Shown: in pieces, positions 42,023 to 52,580 of the stretch | How the letters are laid out: each line of letters opens with the position of its first letter | Position numbering within the stretch: the stretch's first letter is position 1 | Origin: an uncultured Paracoccaceae bacterium | Lineage (GTDB): Bacteria > Pseudomonadota > Alphaproteobacteria > Rhodobacterales > Rhodobacteraceae | Length of the DNA stretch: 64,000 nucleotides | Reading direction: 5' to 3' | Assembly (NCBI GenBank): GCA_947493145.1 | Contig: CANLPZ010000002.1 | Span: 581,364-645,363 of the forward strand | Notes under the pieces: model-generated | Told to the model about the DNA's origin: nothing | Database searches by the model: none | What the model saw: the letters and a program-made list of their open reading frames with translations, nothing else | Position numbers and translations under genes: made by a program

Positions 42023-42762
42023 TTGCGTGCCACCTTTGGAACATTGCTTCGCACATAGCGATATGTGGCTTCCGGATGTGGCGGGTGCCCGTCTGTTTTT
42101 CGCCAGTAGTTTGTCGCGCCGTGGCGTATCCATGATGGGATGCAAAACACAAAACCGATAATGAAACCGCCTGCGTGGGCCCAATATGCTACGCCACCGC
42201 TTGCCGGATCAACGGCAACACCGTTGAACAACTGTAGCCCGAACCAAACGCCCAGCATCAACCATGCTGGCACCGAAAAGATGCGGAAAAACACAATCAA
42301 GATTAACAAAATGTCGACCCGCGCCCGCGGGAACAGCAAAAGATAACCGCCCATCACACCTGCGATTGCGCCAGATGCACCGACTGTCGGGATGGTCGAG
42401 CCAGGGTCCGCAAGCACATGCGCGTAGCCTGCAGCAAAACCAGAGGCAAGATAAAACACAAGGTACCAGAAATGGCCGAACTCTTCTTCCAAGTTATCGC
42501 CAAAAATCCACAAAAACAGCATGTTGCCTGCCAAATGCATCCAGCCCCCGTGTAAGAACATAGAGGTAAAAAGCGTATGAGTCATGTCGCCGTTGGACAC
42601 ATTCGCAGGGATCATTGCCCAGGTTCGAAAGAACCCATTGATCGCCGCGGCATCGTTAAACATGGCCACGTAACTTAGGAATATCCCGATGTTTAAGGCC
42701 ATCAGGATATAAGTCACATATGGGGTGCGTTCAGACGGGTTGTGGTCGCGAATTGGTAACAT
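42019..42762 (-). CDS. Rhomboid-family intramembrane serine protease
   Basis: A 247-residue membrane protein with about six spans. The active serine lies in PTVGASGAIAGVMGGYLLLF (GxSG) and the His in VAYWAHAGGFIIGFV, giving the rhomboid Ser-His dyad, with the extra LHGGWMHLAGNMLFLWIFG block of the family near the second helix. It cleaves membrane proteins within the bilayer. Translationally coupled to the GFA-family gene. Confidence 0.92.
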   Translation of the reverse strand: MLPIRDHNPSERTPYVTYILMALNIGIFLSYVAMFNDAAAINGFFRTWAMIPANVSNGDMTHTLFTSMFLHGGWMHLAGNMLFLWIFGDNLEEEFGHFWYLVFYLASGFAAGYAHVLADPGSTIPTVGASGAIAGVMGGYLLLFPRARVDILLILIVFFRIFSVPAWLMLGVWFGLQLFNGVAVDPASGGVAYWAHAGGFIIGFVFCIPSWIRHGATNYWRKTDGHPPHPEATYRYVRSNVPKVARK

Positions 42763-42793
42763 GGACCCTTGGTCGCCGATGTGGTGACATTCG

Positions 42794-45700
42794 TCAAGTC
42801 TGGGACACCTCGCTCATTAAGGCGGCGTTGCCGCCTGCGGCTGTCGTATCAATGCAAACATGTGTCTCGACTGTTGTGAACGATGCCAATACCGGACCAC
42901 GAACCAACGGCAGGATCGCACCACCGCGTAAAGACAATGCTTGCGCATAGGATTTCGCCAATTTTTCGGCCCCCCACCAAACAACAGCTGCGACATCAGG
43001 CATCTGTGTCAAAAAAGCAGGATCCAAAGCGCCGTGCGCGGCAACAGGGTGCCCGCCGGATGCTTTGACGTCTTCGATCTGTTGTGCGGTTGCGGCGGCC
43101 CCCGGTCCAAGACAAAGCACAGGTTTAACCGCCATCGTCGACAAACGGTTGCTTTCGCCCGTCGGACCAGCAAGATCGCGGGTTCCCCCGTCCTGATGCA
43201 CAGATTTTTGCAGAGCTTTCAAAATGGAATTTTCGTCCGCCTTTGTGTCCCATGTCGCATCGGTGGATCGCGCGCTTTGGGTGATAAAGCGGTCAAGGTA
43301 GCTTGGTCCACCCGCCTTTGGTCCTGTTCCAGAAAGCCCATGTCCGCCAAAGGGTTGCGACCCAACGATGGCGCCAATCTGGTTGCGGTTCACATAGATA
43401 TTGCCTGCGTTAACGCGATCAACGGCATGTTGGACCCGTGTATCGATCCGGCTGTGCAGCCCAAAGGTCAAGCCATAGCCTGTGTCATTGATCGCATCCA
43501 TGACGGCGTCCAGATCATTGGCTGCGAACCGCGCGACGTGCAAAACAGGGCCAAAGATTTCTTCGCCCAAATCGGCGATGCTGTCGACGGCGATAAGGCT
43601 TGGGCCGACATAAGCATCGGACGGTGCATCAATGGCAAACAACAATCGACCTTCGGCCTTGGCCAAGGCCACATGCCCCGCGATTTTTGCCTCTGCGGGC
43701 GCGTCGATAATTGGACCAACATCGGTCGAAAAATCCCATGGGTTTCCGACGCGCATCTCGATCATGGCGCCCTTTAACATGTCGATCAAGGAATCCGCGA
43801 TATCCTCTTGGACATACAAACACCGTAGCGCCGAACAGCGTTGCCCCGCTGATTGGAATGCGGATTGTACGATGTCGCGCACAGCGGCCTCTGGCAGGGC
43901 GGTACTGTCAACGATCATGGCGTTCAATCCCCCCGTTTCGGCGATCAAAGGCGCAGAAGGTGACAAATGATCGGCCATGGATCTGCGAATGGCGTGGGCC
44001 GTTTGGGTTGAACCGGTAAAGGCCACACCGTCCACATGGGCGTTTGAGGTCAACGCAGCACCTACATCACCGCGCCCTTGGATCAGTTGCAAAACGGGCT
44101 TTGGCACGCCTGCATCGTGTAACATTTCAACCGCGCGGGCCGCGATGATCGGCGTCTGTTCCGCAGGTTTGGCCAATACCGCATTGCCCGCTGCCAAAGC
44201 GGCGGCGATTTGACCGGTGAAAATGGCCAATGGGAAATTCCATGGCGAAATACAGGTAAACGTACCGATGGGTGTTGCTGCACGAGTTTCGGCATCGTTT
44301 GCGTAATATCGAAGGAAATCCACGGCTTCGCGCAACTCTGCGACGGCATCGAGGATGGATTTTCCTGCTTCGCGTTGCAATATCGCGAATAGTTCCGCCG
44401 CATTTGCCTCATACGCATCAGCAGCCGCAAGCAATACCGTTTTGCGCGTTTTGACGGGTGCCTCCCATGGTGTAGCAGCCGCTGCTGCGCGTTCAACTGT
44501 CGAAGAATCTGCAAAATCAATGTGACCGACCGTATCTGTGGCATCCGCTGGGTTGGTGACCGCGTGGTCTTTGCCAAAATTCCATTGATGTGTCGCCCAT
44601 CTGTCCCGTTCTTGCCGGATCGTTTTTCGTGTTGGCCGATGGGTGACATCAAACCCTTTCGAATTGCGTCGCGTGGGCTGAAAAAGCTCGGTACCCGTGG
44701 GGATCGATACCGCATCCGTTGCTTCGTCAAATGGGCATGTTGCAACGCGTTCGGCAGGCACATCCAAGTCAACGATTTGATTTACGAACGATGAATTCGC
44801 CCCGTTTTCCAACAAACGCCGGACCAAATAGGCCAATAGATCGCGATGCGCGCCGACTGGCGCATAAATGCGGCAGCGCGTTGCGTTTTGTTGTAACACA
44901 ATGTCATGCAGGGCTTCGCCCATGCCATGTAAGCGTTGGAATTCAAATGTTTCGATGTCATCCGCCATATGAAGAATTGCGGCGACTGTGTGGGCGTTGT
45001 GGGTCGCAAATTGCGGGTAAATTCGGTCGGTAAGGCCCAAAAGTTTACGCGCATTTGCGATATAGCTGACGTCTGTGACAGATTTTTGCGTGTAAACAGG
45101 GAACCCGTCAATTCCCTCGACCTGTGCCAGTTTGATTTCGGTGTCCCAATACGCACCTTTGACCAGTCGAACCATGATTTTACGGTCCAAACGGGCCGCC
45201 AGCGCGTAAAGATGATCGATGACGGCGCTGGTTCGCGGACCATAAGCCTGCACGACGACGCCAAAACCGTCCCAGCCCGCCAACGAAGGGTCGGCCAGAC
45301 ATTGTTCAATAATGTCTAACGACAGTGACAAACGATCCGCCTCTTCGGCATCGATGTTTAAACCCATGTTTGCGGCTTTGGCGAGCTGTGACAGGCGCAG
45401 CAAACGTTCGGCAAGCATTGGGACGCAAGTGTCTGCTTGCAGCTCTTCGTATCGGGGATGAAGCGCGGATAGCTTCACCGAAATCCCAGGATTTAGACGT
45501 GGATCATCCGATTGACATGCGCAAGAAATGGCTTTGATCGCAGTCGCATAGGCGTCGAAATACCCATCTGCGTCCTTTGCCGTCATCGCGGCCTCGCCCA
45601 ACATGTCATACGAATAGGTGTATCCTTTTGCCTCCATTCCTTTGGCGCGATCCATGCCTGTTTGAATGGTTTCGCCCAGAACGAATTGGCGTCCCATTTC

Positions 45701-46165
45701 TTTCATCGCGCGGGACACGGCAGCACGAATAACAGGTTCACCCAATCGTTTAATCGCGCCACGCAGCGGGGCGGCCAAACCGCGGTTTTCGTCCAACACG
45801 CGACCTGTCAACAAAAGCCCCCAAGTCGAGGCATTCACCAACGACGACGCGCTTTGGCCCAAGTGTTTTCCCCAATTTGACGGGACGATTTTATCCTCGA
45901 TCAGCGCGTCGATTGTGTCTGCATCAGGCACCCGCAACAACGCCTCTGCCAAACACATCAAGGCGACGCCTTCTTCGGTTGATAAACCGTATTCTGCAAG
46001 GAAAACTTCCATCAAACCTGGTTTCGCGTCATCGCGAATAGTACGCACCAACGCGGCTGCATGTTTTGAAATTTCGGCGCGGTCTTGATCTGTCAAATCT
46101 GCCATTTCAATCAGGTGCGGCAAAACTTCGGATGTCGGTGCAAATTTTAGGTGATCGATGGTCAT
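42794..46165 (-). CDS. putA: Bifunctional proline dehydrogenase/glutamate semialdehyde dehydrogenase
   Basis: A 1123-residue PutA without the N-terminal ribbon-helix-helix domain, so it is not its own repressor. The FAD proline dehydrogenase domain includes LNIDAEEADRLSLSLDIIEQ, GFGVVVQAYGPRT and IMVRLVKGAYWDTEI. The dehydrogenase domain has TCISPWNFPLAIFTGQ, AFTGSTQTAH, ETGGLNAMIVDS and the catalytic Cys in QSAGQRCSALRC. It converts proline to glutamate. The divergent AsnC/Lrp gene is the likely regulator. Confidence 0.95.
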   Translation of the reverse strand: MTIDHLKFAPTSEVLPHLIEMADLTDQDRAEISKHAAALVRTIRDDAKPGLMEVFLAEYGLSTEEGVALMCLAEALLRVPDADTIDALIEDKIVPSNWGKHLGQSASSLVNASTWGLLLTGRVLDENRGLAAPLRGAIKRLGEPVIRAAVSRAMKEMGRQFVLGETIQTGMDRAKGMEAKGYTYSYDMLGEAAMTAKDADGYFDAYATAIKAISCACQSDDPRLNPGISVKLSALHPRYEELQADTCVPMLAERLLRLSQLAKAANMGLNIDAEEADRLSLSLDIIEQCLADPSLAGWDGFGVVVQAYGPRTSAVIDHLYALAARLDRKIMVRLVKGAYWDTEIKLAQVEGIDGFPVYTQKSVTDVSYIANARKLLGLTDRIYPQFATHNAHTVAAILHMADDIETFEFQRLHGMGEALHDIVLQQNATRCRIYAPVGAHRDLLAYLVRRLLENGANSSFVNQIVDLDVPAERVATCPFDEATDAVSIPTGTELFQPTRRNSKGFDVTHRPTRKTIRQERDRWATHQWNFGKDHAVTNPADATDTVGHIDFADSSTVERAAAAATPWEAPVKTRKTVLLAAADAYEANAAELFAILQREAGKSILDAVAELREAVDFLRYYANDAETRAATPIGTFTCISPWNFPLAIFTGQIAAALAAGNAVLAKPAEQTPIIAARAVEMLHDAGVPKPVLQLIQGRGDVGAALTSNAHVDGVAFTGSTQTAHAIRRSMADHLSPSAPLIAETGGLNAMIVDSTALPEAAVRDIVQSAFQSAGQRCSALRCLYVQEDIADSLIDMLKGAMIEMRVGNPWDFSTDVGPIIDAPAEAKIAGHVALAKAEGRLLFAIDAPSDAYVGPSLIAVDSIADLGEEIFGPVLHVARFAANDLDAVMDAINDTGYGLTFGLHSRIDTRVQHAVDRVNAGNIYVNRNQIGAIVGSQPFGGHGLSGTGPKAGGPSYLDRFITQSARSTDATWDTKADENSILKALQKSVHQDGGTRDLAGPTGESNRLSTMAVKPVLCLGPGAAATAQQIEDVKASGGHPVAAHGALDPAFLTQMPDVAAVVWWGAEKLAKSYAQALSLRGGAILPLVRGPVLASFTTVETHVCIDTTAAGGNAALMSEVSQT

Positions 46166-46178
46166 AACTGGGTCCTCT

Positions 46179-46197
46179 CTTGACTTATCGTATCAAG
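46179..46197. promoter_or_regulatory. Dyad in the putA/putR divergent region
   Basis: Inverted repeat CTTGA-N9-TCAAG in the 65-base region between putA and the AsnC/Lrp gene; it begins 14 bases before the putA ATG. Suitable as an Lrp/PutR-type site, but the match is short. Confidence 0.4.
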
Positions 46198-46230
46198 TTT
46201 TGCTTAGTTATTTTTCCGTAATTTGATTAT

Positions 46231-46731
46231 TTGGTGGTGAACTTGGCTGATATTGGTGGTTTTTGCGATGTAAATGACCTGTCGCAATTGGATCAGTTTG
46301 ATCGTAAGTTGTTGGATGTCTTGTCGTCACAGGGACGGATAAGTGTAACCGATTTGGCGGCCAAAATCGGCTTATCGAAATCGCCCACACAGGCGCGTCT
46401 GCGAAAGTTAGAAGAGCAAGGCATCATTCGAGGATACCGCGCGATATTGGACCCGATCCGTTTGGGTTTGGACCATGTTGCGTTCGTGGAGGTGAAATTA
46501 ACCGACACGCGCGAAGCCGCGTTGACGGCCTTTAACAGTGCCGTTGCCGAAATTGGCGAGATCGAACAGTGCCATATGATTGCCAGCAGTTTTGATTACC
46601 TGATGAAGGTGCGCACAAAAAACATGCGCAGCTATCGCCAAGTGTTAGGCGAAAAAATTTCGCAATTACCGTATGTTGCGCATACGTCGACCTTTGTCGC
46701 GATGGAAGCGGTCAAGGATGACATGACCTAA
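46231..46731 (+). CDS. putR: AsnC/Lrp-family regulator (PutR-type)
   Basis: A 166-residue Lrp-type regulator with the N-terminal HTH (LDQFDRKLLDVLSSQGRISV, LAAKIGLSKSPTQARLRKLE) and C-terminal RAM ligand domain (HVAFVEVKLTDTREAALTAF, CHMIASSFDYLMKVRT). It diverges from putA, so it probably activates putA in response to proline as in other alphaproteobacteria. The true start is unclear: TTG at 46231, GTG at 46234 or GTG at 46237 are all possible. Confidence 0.88.
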   Translation: MVVNLADIGGFCDVNDLSQLDQFDRKLLDVLSSQGRISVTDLAAKIGLSKSPTQARLRKLEEQGIIRGYRAILDPIRLGLDHVAFVEVKLTDTREAALTAFNSAVAEIGEIEQCHMIASSFDYLMKVRTKNMRSYRQVLGEKISQLPYVAHTSTFVAMEAVKDDMT

Positions 46732-46782
46732 GCACGTCAACGTGACTTGACGCGTTGGGCGTTCGCGCCACCATAATGGGGT

Positions 46783-47325
46783 ATGAAGCCCATTGTTTTG
46801 ATCCTCGCATTAACTGCTGCACCGGCGTTCGCACAAACGTGCCCTCCTTTTGAGGTTGATCAAACACGCAAAGCAGAAATTTTGTCACAGATGAAAGTCG
46901 CGCCCTCTGACCGAATTGCGCGCCAGTTGTCGAACGAACTGTGGGACATCTGGATGAAGGCGCCTGATGAAAAATCGCAGCGACTGTTGGATATGGGCGT
47001 TGCCAAAATTGGGTTTGGCGATTTTCTGGGCGCAACAGAAACGCTGAATGAATTGGTGGCCTATTGTCCGAACTACACGGAAGGCTACAACCAGCGCGCA
47101 TTTTCATTTTATTTGCGTCAAGATTTTTCCCCCGCTCTTGAGGATTTGAACCGTGCCATCGCATTAACGCCGGATCATGTTGGCGCTTTGGCGGGTAAGG
47201 CGCTGACCTTGATCGGCATGGGGCGAGTCGAAGCGGCCCAAGAGCCGCTGCGTCGTGCGGTGCGTTTAAATCCGTGGCTGTCGGAGCGGGCGTTTTTGAC
47301 CGAACCTTTGGACGTCGAATTGTAA
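46783..47325 (+). CDS. Exported tetratricopeptide-repeat protein
   Basis: A 180-residue protein with a signal peptide (about 1-17, ending PAFAQT) and two or three TPR units (FLGATETLNELVAYCPNYTEGY, RQDFSPALEDLNRAIALTPDHVGAL, GRVEAAQEPLRRAVRLNPWL). The repeats mediate protein contacts in the periplasm; the partner is unknown. It precedes tRNA-Leu. Confidence 0.82.
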   Translation: MKPIVLILALTAAPAFAQTCPPFEVDQTRKAEILSQMKVAPSDRIARQLSNELWDIWMKAPDEKSQRLLDMGVAKIGFGDFLGATETLNELVAYCPNYTEGYNQRAFSFYLRQDFSPALEDLNRAIALTPDHVGALAGKALTLIGMGRVEAAQEPLRRAVRLNPWLSERAFLTEPLDVEL

Positions 47326-47384
47326 TTAATTTCGGTCGTTTGGCTCTTTACCTCGCGTATCAATGGTCTATGTTCGCCGCGCGT

Positions 47385-47470
47385 GCCCGCGTGGTGGAAT
47401 GGTAGACACAAGAGACTTAAAATCTCTGGGCAGGAATGCCGTGCCGGTTCGAGTCCGGCCGCGGGTACCA
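47385..47470 (+). tRNA. tRNA-Leu (TAA)
   Basis: An 86-base class II tRNA starting GCCCGCG and ending CGCGGGT-ACCA (CCA encoded). The anticodon loop is ACTTAAAAT, giving UAA for leucine. A long variable arm (GGGCAGGAATGCCGT) and the T-arm GCCGGTTCGAGTCCGGC are present. Confidence 0.95.
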
Positions 47471-47528
47471 TCGAAAAGATGGGGCAGGGCACGCAGGGTT
47501 GGACAATTGAACGCGCAAGGGGCGGGCT

Positions 47529-48032
47529 ATGACCGATCAAACATATGGACCTAAATTCATTATAATGGGTGTGTCTGGCTGTGGGAAATCCACGGTTGGT
47601 GCAGCGTTGTCAGACGAAATTGGCGCAGTTTTTATGGACGGTGACGACCTTCACCCCATTGAAAACGTAAATAAAATGTCCACTGGAACACCCTTAACGG
47701 ATGCGGACCGCGCACCATGGTTGCGTATCGTTGGCGACCAGTTGGCCAATGCGACTGGTCCGATGATTATCGCCTGTTCTGCATTAAAACGGAGCTACCG
47801 AGACATTATTCGGACGCGTACGCCGGCGACATTTTTGCATCTTCATGGCAGACGCACCGTGATCGAGGCACGCATGAGCGCGCGTCAGGATCATTTTATG
47901 CCGACGGCTTTGCTGGACAGTCAATTTGCGGCGCTTGAACATTTGGAAAACGACGAGGTCCACATCGTTGTTGATGTGGACCAACCGTTGGATCAAATCG
48001 TTGCAGAATTTGCGCAAAAAATCAGAGGCTAG
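47529..48032 (+). CDS. Gluconokinase
   Basis: A 167-residue P-loop kinase of the GntK family: [19 protein letters not shown] (Walker A), [20 protein letters not shown] (the HPxxNxxKM substrate loop) and [14 protein letters not shown]. It phosphorylates gluconate to 6-phosphogluconate. It begins 58 bases after tRNA-Leu and its end overlaps the convergent transglycosylase gene by four bases. Confidence 0.93.
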   Translation: MTDQTYGPKFIIMGVSGCGKSTVGAALSDEIGAVFMDGDDLHPIENVNKMSTGTPLTDADRAPWLRIVGDQLANATGPMIIACSALKRSYRDIIRTRTPATFLHLHGRRTVIEARMSARQDHFMPTALLDSQFAALEHLENDEVHIVVDVDQPLDQIVAEFAQKIRG

Positions 48033-48835
48033 CCGTCAATACGTGCGGCCATGATCGCGATCGCCTTTTGGTAAACACCGGCGGCGTTCCATTCTTTGAT
48101 CACTTTGAAATTGCGCTGGCCTTCTTGGTATCCTTTGCCCGTTTTCCAGCCTTTTTGTTTCAAAAAATTCGCGGTTGAGGCAAGACTGTCCGACACATTG
48201 TAAAGGTCGATGGTGCCGTCGCCGTTTCCATCCACGCCGTATTTCAGTGCATTTCCTGGCAGGAACTGTGTATGGCCCAATTCCCCGTGCTTTGCGCCTT
48301 TGGTGCTTGTGGTCATGGATCCTTGGTCAATGAGTTTCAGGGCCCCAATCGCATGGGGTTTGAAAAACTCAGACCGGCGGCAATCATACGTCAAAGTGAC
48401 AATTGCAGAGGTCACATTGCTGTCGCCCATAAATCCGCCAAAACCGGTTTCCATGCCGTGAATGGCGATAATGACGCCTGCGGGGACACCAAATCGGCGT
48501 TCCAAGGCGGCGTAAAATTCTGGGTTGCGTGCTTTGCGTTTGCGGCCTTGGGCAACAATTGTATCTGCGCCGCGAATTTGCATGAATTTATCCAAAGAGT
48601 ATTTGAAACTCTTTTGGTTGCGGTCGGCCTTGATGGTTGAACTTGCATAGGTCGTGCCAGCCAAGGCTTGAAGCCCGCGTTTGCCAACGCCGGCACGTTT
48701 GGCGTCCTTGGCAAAGCTGGATTTCCAAGCGTCGAAACCGGCCGATGTGTTGCCGCATTGTGCAGCGATAACTGGTGAAGACATGGCAATAAGCCCTGCC
48801 GTCAAAATGATTTTTGGCGAAAACACGTGTCGCAC
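48029..48835 (-). CDS. Lytic murein transglycosylase (MltB-like)
   Basis: A 268-residue exported enzyme with a signal peptide (about 1-24, ending PVIAAQ). MltB-type catalytic region: IIAIHGMETGFGGFMGDSNVTSAIVTLTYD with the conserved Glu, and HGELGHTQFLPGNALKYGVDG. It cleaves the glycan strand to anhydromuropeptides. It is distinct from the VirB1-like enzyme at the left end of the window. Confidence 0.9.
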   Translation of the reverse strand: MRHVFSPKIILTAGLIAMSSPVIAAQCGNTSAGFDAWKSSFAKDAKRAGVGKRGLQALAGTTYASSTIKADRNQKSFKYSLDKFMQIRGADTIVAQGRKRKARNPEFYAALERRFGVPAGVIIAIHGMETGFGGFMGDSNVTSAIVTLTYDCRRSEFFKPHAIGALKLIDQGSMTTSTKGAKHGELGHTQFLPGNALKYGVDGNGDGTIDLYNVSDSLASTANFLKQKGWKTGKGYQEGQRNFKVIKEWNAAGVYQKAIAIMAARIDG

Positions 48836-48923
48836 CCCTTATTACCCTAATCCGCATGTAGAATGCGGTGGGAGTAAGGCATTTGGCAAGTCTTGGTTTA
48901 ACGCCCTGCAGGGGTCGGCGGAA

Positions 48924-50636
48924 TTATGTGCGTTTACCTGCGAATTTTTCCTGCCATTCGTCACGTTCTGCATCTGTGATTTTGCGGAACGTAATATCTG
49001 GCACAGTAAATTCGTGGCCCGATTGGAACATATGCAACGCCGCAGACACGTCGTCTGGCCAGCTGTCGTCGTCCGTATGCATGGCCGCAAGCATCTGCGC
49101 AGAGGCATCCGGAATGAACGGTTTTGAAAGCACCGCATACAGGCGGATCAGATTCAGCGCTAATCGGATTTGGATCGCGGCTGTGTCTGGGTCTTCTTTG
49201 AACGTCGACCATGGGGCAACGGTTTGAAGGTATTCATTCCCTGCCGTCCAAATTGCACGTAATTCAGCCGCAGATTTGCGAACTTCCATGGCGTCCATGT
49301 GTTTTTCATATGCTTTAACACGGGCTGCGATATCGTCGGTCAACGCAAGCTCGGCTGGACCATAGTCGCCGCCCTCTGGCACTGCTTCACCGAATTTAGA
49401 TCGGCAGAATTTTGTGACGCGGCTGACGAAATTGCCCAACACATCGGCCAAATCTTTGTTCACGATGGATTGGAACTGTTCCCACGTGAATTCGCTGTCT
49501 GAACTTTCCGGCGCATTGGCCAATAACCACCACCGCCAGTAATCTGCCGGAAGAATTTCCAAAGCTTGATCCATGAACACCCCGCGTCCGCGAGAGGTCG
49601 AAAATTGACCGCCGTCATAGTTCAAATAATTGAACGATTTAATGTAATCGACCAGTTTCCAATCCTCGTCCGCGCCAAAGATTGTGGCGGGGAAGGATAA
49701 GGTGTGGAACGGAACGTTATCTTTGCCCATGAACTGGGTATAGGTTACATCGTCGGCACCTTTGTCGGTACGCCACCAGCGTTCCCAATCGGTCCCTTTG
49801 CCTGCATCGACCCATTCTTGGGAACAGGCAATATATTCAATCGGCGCGTCAAACCAAACGTAGAAAACTTTGCCTTCCATTCCTGGCCAGTCGTTTTCAC
49901 CTTTTTTAACGGCAATGCCCCAATCAAGGTCACGGGTGATGCCGCGGTCTTGTAACCCGTCGCCGTCGTTTAACCACTTTTGGGCAATGGACGTTGTTAA
50001 GATCGGCCAGTCTTTTTTACTGTCGATCCAATCGGCCAATTTACCGCGCATTTCTGATTGGCGCAGGTACAGGTGTTTGGTTTCGCGTTCTTCCAAATCT
50101 TTTGACCCCGATACCGTGGAATAGGGATCAATCAAATCGGTTGGGTCCAACAATTTGCCACAGTTGTCACATTGGTCGCCACGGGCTTCTTCGAACCCGC
50201 AATTGGGGCAGGTGCCTTCGATATAACGGTCCGGTAAAAAACGGCCATCTTCGTGGCTGTACATTTGCGTTTCGGTGACTTCGCGGATCAAGCCTTGGTC
50301 CGCCAAACGTCCGGCAAAATGTTGTGTCAGCTTGTGGTTTTGAGCGCTGGAGGATCGGCCAAAATGGTCGAAGGACAGGTTAAACCCATCTGCAATTTTC
50401 GCCTGAACATCATGCATTTCTTCGCAGTATTCGGCGACAGGTTTTCCGGCTTTTGCCGCTGCAAGCTCCGCAGGGGTGCCGTGTTCATCTGTTGCGCATA
50501 AAAACAGAACTTCGTGGCCGCGGCCGCGTTGGTAGCGTGCGAACAAATCCGCAGGCAACTGTGATCCCACAAGGTTACCCAAATGTTTGATCCCGTTGAT
50601 GTATGGGATTGCCGAAGTGATCAGGTGACGTGCCAT
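48924..50636 (-). CDS. metG: Methionyl-tRNA synthetase
   Basis: A 570-residue class Ia synthetase. The HIGH motif is HLGN in [19 protein letters not shown], the zinc knuckle is [18 protein letters not shown], and the KMSKS-equivalent is [10 protein letters not shown], as in related MetRS with a modified KMSKS. It lacks the C-terminal tRNA-binding domain of long MetRS. It lies 30 bases after the MFS gene in the same direction and may be co-transcribed. Confidence 0.95.
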   Translation of the reverse strand: MARHLITSAIPYINGIKHLGNLVGSQLPADLFARYQRGRGHEVLFLCATDEHGTPAELAAAKAGKPVAEYCEEMHDVQAKIADGFNLSFDHFGRSSSAQNHKLTQHFAGRLADQGLIREVTETQMYSHEDGRFLPDRYIEGTCPNCGFEEARGDQCDNCGKLLDPTDLIDPYSTVSGSKDLEERETKHLYLRQSEMRGKLADWIDSKKDWPILTTSIAQKWLNDGDGLQDRGITRDLDWGIAVKKGENDWPGMEGKVFYVWFDAPIEYIACSQEWVDAGKGTDWERWWRTDKGADDVTYTQFMGKDNVPFHTLSFPATIFGADEDWKLVDYIKSFNYLNYDGGQFSTSRGRGVFMDQALEILPADYWRWWLLANAPESSDSEFTWEQFQSIVNKDLADVLGNFVSRVTKFCRSKFGEAVPEGGDYGPAELALTDDIAARVKAYEKHMDAMEVRKSAAELRAIWTAGNEYLQTVAPWSTFKEDPDTAAIQIRLALNLIRLYAVLSKPFIPDASAQMLAAMHTDDDSWPDDVSAALHMFQSGHEFTVPDITFRKITDAERDEWQEKFAGKRT

Positions 50637-50666
50637 GTTCTGCCTCTAAATACGTGAACCTTGGCT

Positions 50667-51893
50667 TTACCTCTTATCCCTTTGCCTGCGCAAGAGCCTG
50701 CCGATCTGAAATGAGGTGCGAGGCGCATAAACATAGGGGGTTCTGTCCGCTGGCGTGTTGCGCGCGCGCATCCGGTTTAGACCAAATAGGATCAGTATCA
50801 CATGACCGCTGGCAATAAAGGTGAACAAAGCTTGGGGTCCAAAGCCTGCGATTAACACCGACGTAACCCATGGCGCGGCAATTGCGCCGGCGGCGTAAAA
50901 GAACATCAAGGCGGCCGATAATTCCACGCGTTCTTCGCTGGTGGCGAAATCATGGGCATGGGCGGCGGCGACCGAATATATCGGAAAGGATGTAAACCCA
51001 AACAGGGCGGCGGTGAGCATAATTGCCTGTGTCCCGCTGCCCGCGAATTGCACCGAAATAAGACAGGCAAGTGCTGATGCACCGGACAACCAGATCAAAA
51101 CCCAACGGCGGTCAAATTTATCGGCGAGCCAACCCGTTGGGTATTGTGCAATCGCGCCACCCGCCACGAAAGACGCAAGAAACAGACCGATTTGATCCGC
51201 GTTCAATCCGACCTCTTGGCCGTAAATCGGGCCAACCATACGAAATGACGCACCAGATAACGCGGCGACAACGACACCGGCGGCGGCCAACGGGGATCGT
51301 TTGAGCGCCAACACTGGCCGCAGACGCGGGGCCGTGGGCGTTTCTGGTTGGCTTGCACGGGTTAAAACCAATGGGATAAGCGAGGCGCAACACATCAACG
51401 TTAGCACGTTGTACGCAATGTAGGTTTCGACATCTGCCAACACCCCGATCATCAATTGCGCCATTAACGAACCGCCCATATCGACAACGCGATAGGTCCC
51501 CATCGCGCGGCCACGGGTTTCATTGGTAACTTTGGATTGCAGCCAGGCCTCGATCACGGTGTAACTGCCGGCGATACAAACGCCTGAAGCGATGCGCATG
51601 ACGGCCCACGCCAATGGATCGACGATCAATGTGTGCGCCAGCAAACCGATTGCACCCAGTGCCGCGAAGGCCGCAAAGGCGCGGCTGTGGCCGACGGTGC
51701 CCATCAAACGTGGCGCCCACCAACATCCGATGAAAAACCCCATAAAATGGGCGGACCCCAGAAAGCCGACCTCGGCACGGGTGAAATCGGACGCCAAGCC
51801 TGTCAACGCATCAAGCGGACCAACCCCGCCTGAGGACAATTGCAACAACGTGACGGACAAAAAGAGTGCGGCAAAGGAAATCAACAAACGCAT
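50667..51893 (-). CDS. Major facilitator superfamily transporter
   Basis: A 408-residue membrane protein with about 12 segments. MFS features: the loop GWLADKFDRRWVLIWLSGA between helices, and the N-terminal half GFFIGCWWAPRLMGTVGHSRAF. It resembles the YfkF/YcaD-type small drug or sugar efflux branch, but the substrate is unknown. It lies directly upstream of metG. Confidence 0.88.
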   Translation of the reverse strand: MRLLISFAALFLSVTLLQLSSGGVGPLDALTGLASDFTRAEVGFLGSAHFMGFFIGCWWAPRLMGTVGHSRAFAAFAALGAIGLLAHTLIVDPLAWAVMRIASGVCIAGSYTVIEAWLQSKVTNETRGRAMGTYRVVDMGGSLMAQLMIGVLADVETYIAYNVLTLMCCASLIPLVLTRASQPETPTAPRLRPVLALKRSPLAAAGVVVAALSGASFRMVGPIYGQEVGLNADQIGLFLASFVAGGAIAQYPTGWLADKFDRRWVLIWLSGASALACLISVQFAGSGTQAIMLTAALFGFTSFPIYSVAAAHAHDFATSEERVELSAALMFFYAAGAIAAPWVTSVLIAGFGPQALFTFIASGHVILILFGLNRMRARNTPADRTPYVYAPRTSFQIGRLLRRQRDKR

Positions 51894-52047
51894 AGGTTTG
51901 GTCTACGCCCTTTGGCAGGAATAGACAGTGTTTTTTCGACTTTCAAACGTCGTATTTGTCACATGTCACAAAACGTGAATGGTCTGGACCTCTTTGACCG
52001 CTGTGGTATCAGGCGGTGAAACCAGCAAACATGGAAATGGGGCCAAG

Positions 52048-52497
52048 ATGTCTGCGAACCGTCGAATTGTTCTTTCGAGTGATCACGCTGCAATCGAATT
52101 GCGTCAGGCGATTGCGAAACATGTGGAAACCTTGGGGTGGGAGGCAGTCGATATTGGACCGACAACATCGGAAAGCACCCATTACCCCAAACATGGAGAA
52201 GCCGCCGCGCGACATGTGGCATCGGGGGATTGCGTGTTGGGCATCATTGTATGCGGAACAGGTCAGGGCATTATGATGGCCGCGAACAAAGTCAAAGGCA
52301 TCCGTTGTGGTGTTTGTTCCGATACGTTTTCGGCAAAAATGATCCGTGCCCACAATGACGCCAATATGCTGTCTCTTGGCGGCCGTGTTGTCGGGGAGGG
52401 CTTAGCGCTTGAAATCGTTGAGGCATTTCTAACCACCGACTTCGAAGGTGGGCGCCATGGAACGCGTGTTGATATGATCAAAGAAATCGAAGGTTAG
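52048..52497 (+). CDS. rpiB: Ribose-5-phosphate isomerase B
   Basis: From the ATG at 52048, a 149-residue enzyme with the RpiB signature: VLSSDHAAIELRQAI, IIVCGTGQGIMMAANKVKGIRC (the Cys that opens the ring) and AHNDANMLSLGGRVVG. It interconverts ribose-5-phosphate and ribulose-5-phosphate, or a related aldose/ketose pair. Confidence 0.93.
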   Translation: MSANRRIVLSSDHAAIELRQAIAKHVETLGWEAVDIGPTTSESTHYPKHGEAAARHVASGDCVLGIIVCGTGQGIMMAANKVKGIRCGVCSDTFSAKMIRAHNDANMLSLGGRVVGEGLALEIVEAFLTTDFEGGRHGTRVDMIKEIEG

Positions 52498-52580
52498 CCC
52501 CAAATAATTTGATCAACTGATCGGTTGCTCCCGCGTCCAAAGCCTCTAATGTGAGCGCAAACAGAAATGGGGACGCGACT